From S015-6 sp964384945 (GTDB taxonomy: Bacteria; Desulfobacterota; DSWW01), in contig CAYLMK010000008.1 in NCBI GenBank assembly GCA_964384945.1, positions 1 to 64,000 on the forward strand: a stretch of 64,000 bases of DNA. The letters are read 5' to 3'. The notes under the pieces were generated by a model. That model was not told the DNA's origin and ran no database searches. It saw only the letters and a program-made list of their open reading frames with translations. The position numbers were made by a program, and so were the translations under genes. Each line of letters opens with the position of its first letter. The stretch's first letter is position 1. Below are positions 34,378-42,355 of the stretch, one piece after another.

Positions 34378-35835
34378 ATGAGCCGCCGCACTGCAAGGGC
34401 CGTCGTTCTGCTTGCGTTCTGCCTGTTCCTGCCCACCGCGGGCTGCCAGACACTCGAGGACCTGATCGATGGGGGCGCAGGCTCGGAGGCGCAGTTCCTC
34501 TGCTCGAACGTTTTCATATCGGGCCGCAGCCCCGAGTCCGTGCTCGACCAGGAGGGGAACCTTCCGGAGCGAATCGGAGAGGCGGGCGAGCTGATCGATT
34601 CGCTGATGGACTGCGATGTGGACTATTCGGACCAGAGTGCGACCTGCACGCTCCTCGGGGTGATGCGAAAGTCCGTATTCCGGGAGCACCTGGGCTGCAC
34701 GCTGCTTCCCGGCAGAAGGAACTGGGAGGTTCCGATCTACGAATCGGTCCTCCGGGGTCAGCAGACCGGCGATCTCACGCCTCTCCCGCCGGGCCAGGCC
34801 TCGCTCCCCTGGCCGACCGGGGACGTGCTCTCCGGCGTGATCCCTCCCGAGGTGGACGTGGGCGCGCTCGAGGCGGTCCTGGACGAGGCATTCTCCGAGC
34901 CGGATCCGGCGCACCCGAGGCGTACGCGGGGGGTGGTGGTGGTCTATGACGGCGAGATCGTTGCGGAACGGTACGCCGAGGCCGAGGGCTATTCCGCGCT
35001 CACCCCCCACTACGGCTGGTCCATGACCAAGAGCGTGACCAACGCGCTCATAGGCATCCTGGCGAGGCAGGGAGTGCTCGACATCTATGCGCCTGCTCCG
35101 GTTCCCCAGTGGGCCGACCCGTCCGACCCGAGGCACGCGATCACGATCGACCAGATGCTGCGCATGAGCTCCGGGCTGGTCTTCGACGAAGGGTATGAGG
35201 AGTCCATCATCAGCGATGTGCTCAAGATGCTCTACGGCAACATCCCGGACAAGGCGGCCTTTGCCGCGAACAAGCCCCTGGAGGGGCCGCCCGACACCGT
35301 GTTCCATTACTCGAGCGGGACCCCGGTCATCCTGGCCTCGATCATGCGGAACACCTTCGGCACCCTGGAAGAGTACTTCCAGTTCCCAAGGCGGGAACTC
35401 TTCGACAAGCTCGGCATGCGCGGCGCCCTGATCGAGCCGGACCTCGTCGGCAACTTCGTGGCGGGAAGCCTCATGTGGGCAACGCCCCGTGACTGGGCCC
35501 GCTTCGGCCTTTTCTGCCTCCAGGACGGGGTCTGGGAAGGGGAGCGGATCCTTCCCGAGGGCTGGATGGCCTACTCGACAACCCCCACGCCGAGCGAGCC
35601 CGAAGAGCCTTACGGCAAGTATGGAGCGCACTTCTGGCTGAACGTGGGGGGCGTCCGGTACCCGGGCCTGCCGGAGGACCTCTTCGAGTGCAGCGGCCAC
35701 GACGGCCAGAAGGTCACGGTGATTCCGTCCCGCAACCTCGTCATCGTGCGCGTGGGCTACACCCCGGACTCCGCCCCATGGAGCCAGAGGGATTTCCTGA
35801 CCGGCATCCTCAACGCGATCGGCGAGCCGTCCTGA
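34378..35835 (+). CDS. Lipoprotein serine hydrolase (beta-lactamase class C/EstB fold)
   Basis: 485 residues. Signal peptide with lipobox TAGC (Cys23). A 130-residue N-terminal extension carries several Cys. The catalytic domain then has GWSMTKSV (nucleophile Ser215, Lys218), IDQMLRMSSGL, FHYSSGTP (the Tyr of the YxN/YSS motif) and a C-terminal SGHDGQKVTVIPSRNLVIVR in place of the KTG box. This fits esterases and D-aminopeptidase-like members rather than true beta-lactamases. The lipid anchor places it in the periplasm or outer membrane. Ribosome site GAGGAGAG. It stands alone. Confidence 0.85.
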   Translation: MSRRTARAVVLLAFCLFLPTAGCQTLEDLIDGGAGSEAQFLCSNVFISGRSPESVLDQEGNLPERIGEAGELIDSLMDCDVDYSDQSATCTLLGVMRKSVFREHLGCTLLPGRRNWEVPIYESVLRGQQTGDLTPLPPGQASLPWPTGDVLSGVIPPEVDVGALEAVLDEAFSEPDPAHPRRTRGVVVVYDGEIVAERYAEAEGYSALTPHYGWSMTKSVTNALIGILARQGVLDIYAPAPVPQWADPSDPRHAITIDQMLRMSSGLVFDEGYEESIISDVLKMLYGNIPDKAAFAANKPLEGPPDTVFHYSSGTPVILASIMRNTFGTLEEYFQFPRRELFDKLGMRGALIEPDLVGNFVAGSLMWATPRDWARFGLFCLQDGVWEGERILPEGWMAYSTTPTPSEPEEPYGKYGAHFWLNVGGVRYPGLPEDLFECSGHDGQKVTVIPSRNLVIVRVGYTPDSAPWSQRDFLTGILNAIGEPS

Positions 35836-35916
35836 TCCCATCAACCGGAGACTGCCGCCGGCGCCGGTTCCCGAAGCGGCGATTGCTGAAAACAGGGTTA
35901 ATAGACCCAACGGGGC

Positions 35917-36954
35917 TCAGTAAGTCTCGTAACAGAGATCCTTCCAGGTGGCCTCGACGGCCAGCCGCCTGTTGATGTCCACCTTGAAGAACTCGGCCGC
36001 CGGCGCGAGGATCTCCGGATTCGTCCGCTGGACCGTGCGGGCCGCATCCAGTACGACCTTCACGCCCCTCTTCGTCATCTTGCCCAGGGGCTGTCGGCAG
36101 GGCCCGGCCGGCATGCCGAGGATATTCATCAGGGTCTTCACCGCGAGCGGGTTGCGTGCGCGGCAGACGACCGGTCCGTACGGGGTTTCCTCCTGGGTCT
36201 TGACCGTCACCAGTCCGAACAGGGGCTTGAGTGCCAGGAGCAGGTCCTCGGCCTCCTTGCGCCTTCCGTCCAGGAGGAGCTTGACGAAACGGGCGAGGGC
36301 CCGCGGCGCCACGTTGGAGAGCACGGAGATGACCCCGCTCGCGCGGATCGCTTCGCTCGTGATCATGTCAAAGGTCTTGTCGTCGTCGCCCGAGAGGATC
36401 GTGTAGTCCTTCCCGCAGACCTCGCGCGTGCGGGCCATGTTTTCCAGGTTCCCGGTCGCCTCCTTGACCGTGCGCACGTTCGGGTACTCCCTGTAAAGGA
36501 TGGCGAGATCCTCAGGGAGGAGCTGGGTTCCGGTGCGGCCCGGGATCACGTAAGGGATCACATCGATCTCGGGAAACCGCGAGGCTACGGGCGCCACGTA
36601 TTCGCGCCGGATTTCCAGCGAGCTCGGCCCGTTGTAGTAAGGGTCCACCACCAGCACGGCATCCGCCCCGCACTCGGCCGCATGCTCGGTGCCTTCCAGG
36701 GTCTCCCGTGTGGAATTGCTGCCCGTTCCGGCAATGGATTTGCACGTTCCCTTTGTCTCCTCGCAGACCAGACGCGTGACGGTATTGTGCTCCTTCCAGT
36801 CCAGCGTGGGGCTCTCGCCGGTGGTTCCGGCTGCCAGAACGCCGCTGATCCCGTTCTCGACCTGGAACCGGATCAGTTTCTTCAGGCCTTTTCGATCGAG
36901 CTTGTGGTCTGCGGTGAAGGGAGTAACCAGTGCGGTGAAACATCCCTGCAGCAT
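35917..36954 (-). CDS. DapA/NanA-family class I aldolase
   Basis: 345 residues, about 50 longer than classical DapA, with the extra length at the C-terminus. Key residues are present: GTTGE at 43-47, Tyr135 in IPYVIPGRTG, and the Schiff-base Lys164 in VKEATGN. Enzymes of the family condense or cleave pyruvate with an aldehyde (dihydrodipicolinate synthase, N-acetylneuraminate lyase, KDG aldolases). The Arg expected for aspartate-semialdehyde binding cannot be placed, and no lysine genes are nearby, so a catabolic aldolase is as likely. The ribosome site is AAGGAGG. A structured leader with an intrinsic terminator precedes it, suggesting attenuation. Confidence 0.8.
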   Translation of the reverse strand: MLQGCFTALVTPFTADHKLDRKGLKKLIRFQVENGISGVLAAGTTGESPTLDWKEHNTVTRLVCEETKGTCKSIAGTGSNSTRETLEGTEHAAECGADAVLVVDPYYNGPSSLEIRREYVAPVASRFPEIDVIPYVIPGRTGTQLLPEDLAILYREYPNVRTVKEATGNLENMARTREVCGKDYTILSGDDDKTFDMITSEAIRASGVISVLSNVAPRALARFVKLLLDGRRKEAEDLLLALKPLFGLVTVKTQEETPYGPVVCRARNPLAVKTLMNILGMPAGPCRQPLGKMTKRGVKVVLDAARTVQRTNPEILAPAAEFFKVDINRRLAVEATWKDLCYETY

Positions 36955-36978
36955 GACGGCCTCCTTCTCTGTTGGGGG

Positions 36979-37012
36979 AAAAAAAAGCAGCGGAACGCTC
37001 GCGCCCGCTGCT
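36979..37012 (-). terminator. Intrinsic terminator just upstream of the DapA-like gene (possible attenuator)
   Basis: On the minus strand, AGCAGCGG/CCGCTGCT (37012-37005 with 36993-36986) form an 8-bp stem, followed by eight T. It ends only 25 bases before the ATG and 12 before the ribosome site, so it would stop transcripts entering this gene. Confidence 0.7.
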
Positions 37013-37240
37013 CGGTGGTAACGTCTGCGGCATCAAGAGAGCGCTCCACGGAACCCCGTCCGTGACAGTCCTGCGGGTCTTTCCCGCAGGCCCAGCCGGC
37101 CCCCCGGATAGGAAGAAGGCGGCTTCGGCGGCCTCCCCTTTCACCCGGACCCGGGGCCTACCCCCCTCCACAGGGTTCCGGCTACTGATGTCGGCCGCGC
37201 CTCAACTCTTGGATGTTGTTGATTGTGCAGCATAACCGGC
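37013..37240 (-). promoter_or_regulatory. Structured 5' leader of the DapA-like gene
   Basis: Upstream of the terminator the minus strand can form an 8-bp stem (CCTGCGGG/CCCGCAGG, 37070-37090) and a 6-bp stem (CACGGA/TCCGTG, 37047-37064), with GC-rich pairing further up. The region lacks a credible ORF. I could not match it to lysine, glycine, cobalamin, FMN or TPP riboswitch cores. A new leader element or protein-binding attenuator is possible. Confidence 0.4.
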
Positions 37241-37329
37241 TGGGCGGACCGATGTCAAGGCCGACAGGCGGGAACCCTTGTGCTCCCGATTACGTCTAAA
37301 ATTTATACAGAAGAACGGGAGCAAACCGA

Positions 37330-37536
37330 ATGGCTGCACGGAAGGCCTACAGCCGGATGAGCTGCACCTCATGCGGCGAAGACATATCCGACCGTAAACT
37401 GTGGGTGGATGACGGCGGATTCCTCTGCCGGCGCTGTGCGCTTCTTTCCAGATACAGGCGTATGAGGGGCGAAGTTCCCCGTTTCGGCCGGAAGAAAATG
37501 GGCCCCACCTCGCGGAGCGCCGACAGGGCCCACTGA
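37330..37536 (+). CDS. Small zinc-ribbon-like protein, 68 aa
   Basis: The basic protein has two CxxC knuckles: SCTSCGED (Cys12/15) and CRRCALL (33/36), 18 residues apart, a good zinc-ribbon spacing. The Arg/Lys-rich C-terminus (YRRMRGEVPRFGRKKMG) could bind nucleic acid. GGGAG precedes the ATG. It lies head-to-head with the leader of the DapA-like gene. Role unknown. Confidence 0.6.
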   Translation: MAARKAYSRMSCTSCGEDISDRKLWVDDGGFLCRRCALLSRYRRMRGEVPRFGRKKMGPTSRSADRAH

Positions 37537-37537
37537 T

Positions 37538-39223
37538 TCACTGCCTCATCACACGCAGGACATACTCCCTCGCTTCGCGGCGCAGAAGGAAAAACCGGTG
37601 CTTTGCCAGGCCTCTGTACCACTGCAGGAGGGTTAGATTCGTAAGCGTCTGGTCCTTCCCGTGTTCGCGAAGAAACCTCTCGATCTCGGCCCTGCGGGGG
37701 GGCTCGTATGTGTCACGCACCTGTTCAAGATCCCTGCGCACCGCAAAAGGCCTCCCGCTGCCGACCTCGAAGGCCGCATCCTTCGGCAGGATGATCTCGA
37801 GGCCGCATCCTCCGGCACCGGTCCCCTGGATCCGGAGGTTCGGGCCGACCGCGACCGGGTCAACATCCTCGAGGAGAAAGGCGCGGGCCTTTTTCGCGTA
37901 TGCGGACAGGGGCACGCAGCCGCAGCCGTCGCTTATCAGGTCGCCGAAAAGCCCGATGAACTCCTTCTCGTACCTCTCGATCCGTCCGATGGGGTGATCG
38001 CAGAGAAGCGCGCACCCGCAGTCCCGGATCGCCTTCTCCATCGTGCCGCGCAAATGGACGAACATCTCCTGCCGTGAGAACGGCACCTTCTCGAAAACCC
38101 CGACCGAACCCGGGTGCACGGGGATTTGCAGGGGATAGTCGCTGCGGTTGTAAGGGAAGCACGGGACGTCGTCCACATTGAACGCGAATTCCGAGGAATA
38201 CTCGCATCCGAACTTGCGGACGGCCTCCTGGTATCCCGCGAACCAGAATCCATAGGGGGAGCCCACGCCCCTCGGCCGGATGCCGTACCGCTCGAGCTTG
38301 CGGAAGCCCCTCTTCAGGTTTACCCGGTTGACCGACTCCCGCCGGTAGGTCATGTGGTGATAGCAGTGCAGTTCCACTTCCTGGTTGTGTGCGACCAGGT
38401 CCCGGACGCGGCCGAGATTCCTTCCCCACCCCTGCACGTCCACGAACCAGGAAAACGTTGCATTTCCGGTTCGTTCGGAGATTCTCAGCACGGACTCGGT
38501 GCTCTCTTCGCTGAAGCCGTCCGCGTCGACCCGGAACGAGAAGGCCGGTTTCTCCACGAAGGGATGGCGCAGCCTGACCAGCGGAAGGCCGACGTGCCGG
38601 AAGGCGTGGAGAAGCAGTTCCAGGAACAGGCGTCTGAGTGCGCCGAAATCGATTGCGGGCCCGGTTTCCGCGAAATGCTTGCCGATGTAAGGAGAATAGA
38701 AAGGACGAAACTCCCAGCGGGCCCCCATTTGTTCGTTTAGAAGGTTCCAGGGCACGGACAGGAACAGAATGTTCTTCCTTTCCTCGAGGATGATCCCGGA
38801 ATTCCCGATCGCCCGACCGTCCGCATCGCGGCAAGCGCCGTGCCCGCTCGCGAGGCCGGAAAGGATCTCGCAGGGCGCGTGGATGTAGAAGCTCCTCTCG
38901 GAGAACGGGCCGCCGTCCGCGACCCGAAACGAGTGGCCCTCTTTCTCGCTGCCCGCCAGGGCGAAGAGCCTCTTGAGGAAGCCGTTCTCGGTGATGACGG
39001 CGATTCGTTCCCCGTTCCCGTCCGCCCTGTCGAAGAACCGGTCCTCCTGATTCCACAAGAACACCCGTATTCCCCGGTGGATGCCCTCCTCGATGCCGGC
39101 AAGCCTGAGCCGGGGTATCCCCGCGTACTGCAGGAAGGTCTCCTTCCAGCCTCCGGTGGGAGGGATGCCCACCGCCAGGGATTTGGGGAGGGCCTGGGAT
39201 CTGTCTCTGTCGGCTTGTTTCAT
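37538..39223 (-). CDS. Polysaccharide deacetylase-like protein (NodB-type domain)
   Basis: 561 residues from the ATG at 39223; the frame is open further upstream but without a ribosome site, so the start is uncertain. Residues 225-300 show the NodB pattern: FSFRVDADGFSEESTESVLR (Asp pair), TFSWFVDVQGW and VELHCYHHMTYR (metal-binding His). Later RPRGVGSPYGFWFAGYQEAV and a C-terminal DHPIGRIERY fit the fold. The N-terminal 200 residues are specific to this protein, with a possible carbohydrate-binding beta domain. These enzymes remove N- or O-acetyl groups from glycans. Divergent from an acyltransferase gene: probably an envelope glycan modification pair. Confidence 0.7.
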   Translation of the reverse strand: MKQADRDRSQALPKSLAVGIPPTGGWKETFLQYAGIPRLRLAGIEEGIHRGIRVFLWNQEDRFFDRADGNGERIAVITENGFLKRLFALAGSEKEGHSFRVADGGPFSERSFYIHAPCEILSGLASGHGACRDADGRAIGNSGIILEERKNILFLSVPWNLLNEQMGARWEFRPFYSPYIGKHFAETGPAIDFGALRRLFLELLLHAFRHVGLPLVRLRHPFVEKPAFSFRVDADGFSEESTESVLRISERTGNATFSWFVDVQGWGRNLGRVRDLVAHNQEVELHCYHHMTYRRESVNRVNLKRGFRKLERYGIRPRGVGSPYGFWFAGYQEAVRKFGCEYSSEFAFNVDDVPCFPYNRSDYPLQIPVHPGSVGVFEKVPFSRQEMFVHLRGTMEKAIRDCGCALLCDHPIGRIERYEKEFIGLFGDLISDGCGCVPLSAYAKKARAFLLEDVDPVAVGPNLRIQGTGAGGCGLEIILPKDAAFEVGSGRPFAVRRDLEQVRDTYEPPRRAEIERFLREHGKDQTLTNLTLLQWYRGLAKHRFFLLRREAREYVLRVMRQ

Positions 39224-39394
39224 CTTGGCGGAGGCCCGCAGATGGATGCAAGGGAGGACAGCCATTGTACGGGGATCGACGCCGACGATGCAAGCCGGGC
39301 CGGAGTCCTTGAAATCGCTCAAGAAAAGTGAGAACTTGATCGATGAAACGGCGAGGCGAAGAAGAAAGAACGGGGCCGCCCGGCGAGGACCGAA
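39224..39394. promoter_or_regulatory. Divergent promoter region of the deacetylase and acyltransferase genes
   Basis: 171 bases shared by two head-to-head genes with related envelope roles. No confident -35/-10 pair was identified. If the deacetylase starts further upstream, part of this would be coding. Confidence 0.35.
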
Positions 39395-40015
39395 ATGCGC
39401 ACGCTCTGGGAAAAGATCCGATGGATTCTGCGAGGTTTCAAGAGGACGTTTCGCTTCCTGTCTCAGTTCTGGGACGATCGGTACTACACCGAGGTGGACA
39501 TGGACCGGTGGAGGTCCCTGGGCGCGAAGATCGGCAAGGATGTCCAGATTCAGCACCTCAAGGTGGATGAGCGGTTCGCGAGGCTCCTGGAGATCGATGA
39601 CGAGGCGAACATCGCCGAAGGCACGAACATCGTGCTGCACGATTCCTCCCTGAACAACATCTTCGGGGAGGAGTGCCCCATCAAGTTCGGAAAGGTCAGG
39701 ATCGGCAAGGCCACCTACATCGGCCGCAACGCGATCATCCTGTGCGGTGTGAGAATCGGGGATTACGCCTTGATCGGAGCCGGCGCCCTGGTCGTGAACG
39801 ATGTGCCGGATTACGGCATCGCGATGGGCGTTCCGGCCAGGATCGTCGGCGACACGCGGGAAATGAAGGAAAAGCAAAAGAAGCAGATCGAGGAGCAGGA
39901 GAACAGCCCCTACCGCTTTCTCCGCATACCGCGATGGCACGAACGGCACAAGATCATGACCAACGACGAGGTGGAGGAGGTCTACCAGGAGTTCTTCCGG
40001 AAGGTCGGCTGGTGA
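39395..40015 (+). CDS. Left-handed beta-helix acyltransferase (hexapeptide-repeat family)
   Basis: 206 residues. Hexapeptide repeats show between residues 70 and 150 (IGKATYIGRNAIILCGVRIG, DYALIGAGALVVNDVPDYGI, then AMGVPARIVGDTRE), the classic end of CoA-dependent O-acetyltransferases such as NeuD/WbbJ types. A basic N-terminal helix (RTLWEKIRWILRGFKRTFRF) may touch the membrane. The C-terminus is a charged helix. It probably acetylates a sugar of a surface polysaccharide. It lies opposite the deacetylase, sharing a 171-base promoter region. Confidence 0.8.
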   Translation: MRTLWEKIRWILRGFKRTFRFLSQFWDDRYYTEVDMDRWRSLGAKIGKDVQIQHLKVDERFARLLEIDDEANIAEGTNIVLHDSSLNNIFGEECPIKFGKVRIGKATYIGRNAIILCGVRIGDYALIGAGALVVNDVPDYGIAMGVPARIVGDTREMKEKQKKQIEEQENSPYRFLRIPRWHERHKIMTNDEVEEVYQEFFRKVGW

Positions 40016-40028
40016 ATCCGGCCGCAAT

Positions 40029-41522
40029 TCAGAAGAAGGCCTTCAGCAGCGCATAGAAGATGTCGCTGTCGGAAAAGGCGCCCAGCTTGGTGGGTGCGGG
40101 ACCGTTGAAGGCGATGTAGGCGAGTTCGATCGACGTGCCGTCAAAGGGGGTGAACTCGATCTGGGGCGAGAGCAGCCAGGCCGAGTTGGCGGAAAGGTCG
40201 TCGTATTCCGCCACCTCCAGCAGAAAATCCAGGGTGACCTTCACGCTGTCGTTCAGGAAAGAATACTCCAGGGTCGTGAGGTAGTAGTCGTCGAGCTTGC
40301 CCAGGAATCCGGACCGGTCGACGCCGAGCGCCTCGTCGGCCTGCTCCGTGTAGGCGAACTCATCGTAGAAGCCCCGGTTGAACTGAAGGTTCCAGTACAG
40401 GCCTTCGCCGATTCCGAAGGTGTAGTCGAACCCGACCGTGAATTTCGTGTACGGCCGCTCCAGTAGCTGGAAACGATTCTCCAGGTCCCCCAAAGGTGTG
40501 CTTACCAGGACGACCGTATCCCTCTTCTCCGGGATGTAGACGCCTACCTCGGCCCACATTCCGACCGAGGAGAGTTCGCCGGCAAGGTCGAAACCGGCAA
40601 CGTCCAGGCTGGGATACCCGTAGAACCCCTCGACCGAGGGGGTCTGGCCGGTCAGATCGGTGAAGATCCGCTCCGGGAGGGGAAGGGTCTCGTGCCCGTG
40701 GAAATAGCTCAGCCCGATGTCGAAGTTGAAAACGTTGCCGCTCAGCCGGATGCCGAACACGCCGTTCTCGACGTTGTAGTCCGGAACGTCCTCGAGTTCG
40801 ACGCCCGAGGCGCCCGGAGGAAACCCGAACGGGGCGGTCAGGGCATCCAGGGCCTGTTTCTGCTGGAAGGCCAGGAACGATTCAAAACCTTCAGGGAGAG
40901 GGGAAGGCTTGAAGGCGAGAAAGTAAACACCCTGGACCTTCAGATCGAAATCCGTGGGGAGCAGGTACTCGAGCACGAATCCGTCCATGGGTTCGTGCCG
41001 GACGAAGTAGTCCGGGTCAAAGGAATACAGGTTGGCGTAGTCCACCGGGTTCAGGTTGTCGATCACGTTGTATTCGTCCGAAGTCCCCCATCGGACCCGT
41101 CCGCGCCCCACGGTGAGGTCCAGCCCGGGGACGTACAGGTCCATGACCTTGAACGAGGCCTCGCGGAAGTTGATGTCGAACTCCTGCACCTTGGAGGAGA
41201 ACCCCTCGCCCGCCTCGATCTCCGAGAGATCGCTGTATTCCGTATCCGCCGTGTAGATGAAATCCGACCGGGCCCGGAAGCTCACGTTGTCCGAGGCGTA
41301 CCCGTCCAGCTTCAGCCAGAGTTCGGAACGGGTGAGCGCGAAGTCCCCTGCCTCGTGGGGAAAGAGGCCGGCTTCCTCGCCGCCCTCCGTGAAGACCGAT
41401 GTATAGAGCTTGACCGTTCCTCCCAGGCGCGCGTAGGGCTCGGCCCGGCCTCTGCCGACCGGGAGGAACGCGAGCAACGCAAGAAGAAGAGCGGCGCGCG
41501 GGACGGAGGGTCTTCTAGTCAC
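40029..41522 (-). CDS. Outer-membrane beta-barrel protein (DUF1302-like)
   Basis: 497 residues with a signal peptide (VPRAALLLALLAFLPVGRGRA). Many amphipathic strands and a terminal aromatic (ALLKAFF) indicate an outer-membrane barrel. An early GRGRVRWGTSDEYNVIDNLN and a later PVDYANLYSFDPDYF resemble the DUF1302 opening, where a plug-like segment precedes the strands. It overlaps the LolA-like gene by 8 bases and follows the MMPL pump, so it is probably the outer-membrane part of one export route for lipids or hydrophobic compounds. Confidence 0.75.
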   Translation of the reverse strand: MTRRPSVPRAALLLALLAFLPVGRGRAEPYARLGGTVKLYTSVFTEGGEEAGLFPHEAGDFALTRSELWLKLDGYASDNVSFRARSDFIYTADTEYSDLSEIEAGEGFSSKVQEFDINFREASFKVMDLYVPGLDLTVGRGRVRWGTSDEYNVIDNLNPVDYANLYSFDPDYFVRHEPMDGFVLEYLLPTDFDLKVQGVYFLAFKPSPLPEGFESFLAFQQKQALDALTAPFGFPPGASGVELEDVPDYNVENGVFGIRLSGNVFNFDIGLSYFHGHETLPLPERIFTDLTGQTPSVEGFYGYPSLDVAGFDLAGELSSVGMWAEVGVYIPEKRDTVVLVSTPLGDLENRFQLLERPYTKFTVGFDYTFGIGEGLYWNLQFNRGFYDEFAYTEQADEALGVDRSGFLGKLDDYYLTTLEYSFLNDSVKVTLDFLLEVAEYDDLSANSAWLLSPQIEFTPFDGTSIELAYIAFNGPAPTKLGAFSDSDIFYALLKAFF

Positions 41523-42285
41523 TCTTGACCCTCCTCTTCAGGTAGCGCTCGGTGAAGGTCTTGTCGTCCAGGCCCACGTCGAACCGTATGTCTTCCAGGG
41601 TCATGACCGTCTTGTGCTCCTTCCGCACGTCCGTCATGGTCAGTCTCGTCAAGGTCCAGTATCCCTGGATCTGCTTGTACTCCCCCTCGAAAATCTTCCA
41701 GAGCTTCTCGTCGCTTTCGAAAAGCTCCATCCTGGGGATGGTGAAATTCTCCTTGTTCACCCAGGCGATGGATTTGGGATAGATGCGGTCCGAGCCCGGT
41801 TTTCGGGTAAGCTCGAGCACGTATTCCCGATCCGTTTCCTTGGCGATCTTCGCGGAGAAGTGGTCCACATAACGGCCTGTGGAAAGATCGTCGTTCGAAA
41901 GGTCCGAACCGGCGAAGCTCTCCTTGCGGGCATGCGAGGCGATCCGGCGGACCCGGTCGAAGGCCGGCAGGTACAGGTACATCTTGTCGTCGGCCAGGGA
42001 GAGGAAGCCCAGGTCCCGGACCTCGGCGGGCGAGACGAACTTGGTCAGGGACCAGTCGTCCCGGTCCTTGAAATAGCGCGTCCAGATCTGGAGGCGGCGT
42101 TCCTTGGTGCTTCCGCCCTTGTCGACCAGGGTCATCGCGGCCGTGCTGGTGCCGTCGGTCGGCGCGGAAAGCACGGCGTCCACCCGGGCGAGGATCTCAT
42201 CCCCGGTGAGGGCGTGCGCCTGCCCCGTGATCAGCAAGACAGACAGAATTGCGATGGAACATGCCGCCTGCTTTGTCCGGACCAT
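41515..42285 (-). CDS. LolA-like periplasmic outer-membrane lipoprotein-sorting family protein
   Basis: 256 residues, signal peptide to QAHA (about 25). The family pattern (PF17131 type) is seen: LTGDEILARVD, STAAMTLVDKGGSTKERRLQIW, TKFVSPAEVRDLGFLSLADD, MYLYLPAFDRVRRIASHARK, SFAGSDLSNDDL, and a late PRMELFESDEKLWKIFEGEY. Such proteins have a half-open beta barrel that binds a lipid or acyl chain. It lies between the MMPL pump (71-base gap) and the barrel gene (8-base overlap), so it likely ferries the substrate across the periplasm. Confidence 0.85.
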   Translation of the reverse strand: MVRTKQAACSIAILSVLLITGQAHALTGDEILARVDAVLSAPTDGTSTAAMTLVDKGGSTKERRLQIWTRYFKDRDDWSLTKFVSPAEVRDLGFLSLADDKMYLYLPAFDRVRRIASHARKESFAGSDLSNDDLSTGRYVDHFSAKIAKETDREYVLELTRKPGSDRIYPKSIAWVNKENFTIPRMELFESDEKLWKIFEGEYKQIQGYWTLTRLTMTDVRKEHKTVMTLEDIRFDVGLDDKTFTERYLKRRVKSD

Positions 42286-42355
42286 TCCCGATTCCTCCTT
42301 GTTGACGGTTGAGCCAGGTCGATTCAGTCACCCTCCCTTTCGCCCTCCGTCGTCT

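Noticed and set aside
36955..37240. Lysine, glycine, cobalamin, FMN or TPP riboswitch
   Set aside because: Hairpins are present, but none of the conserved cores of these classes could be found.
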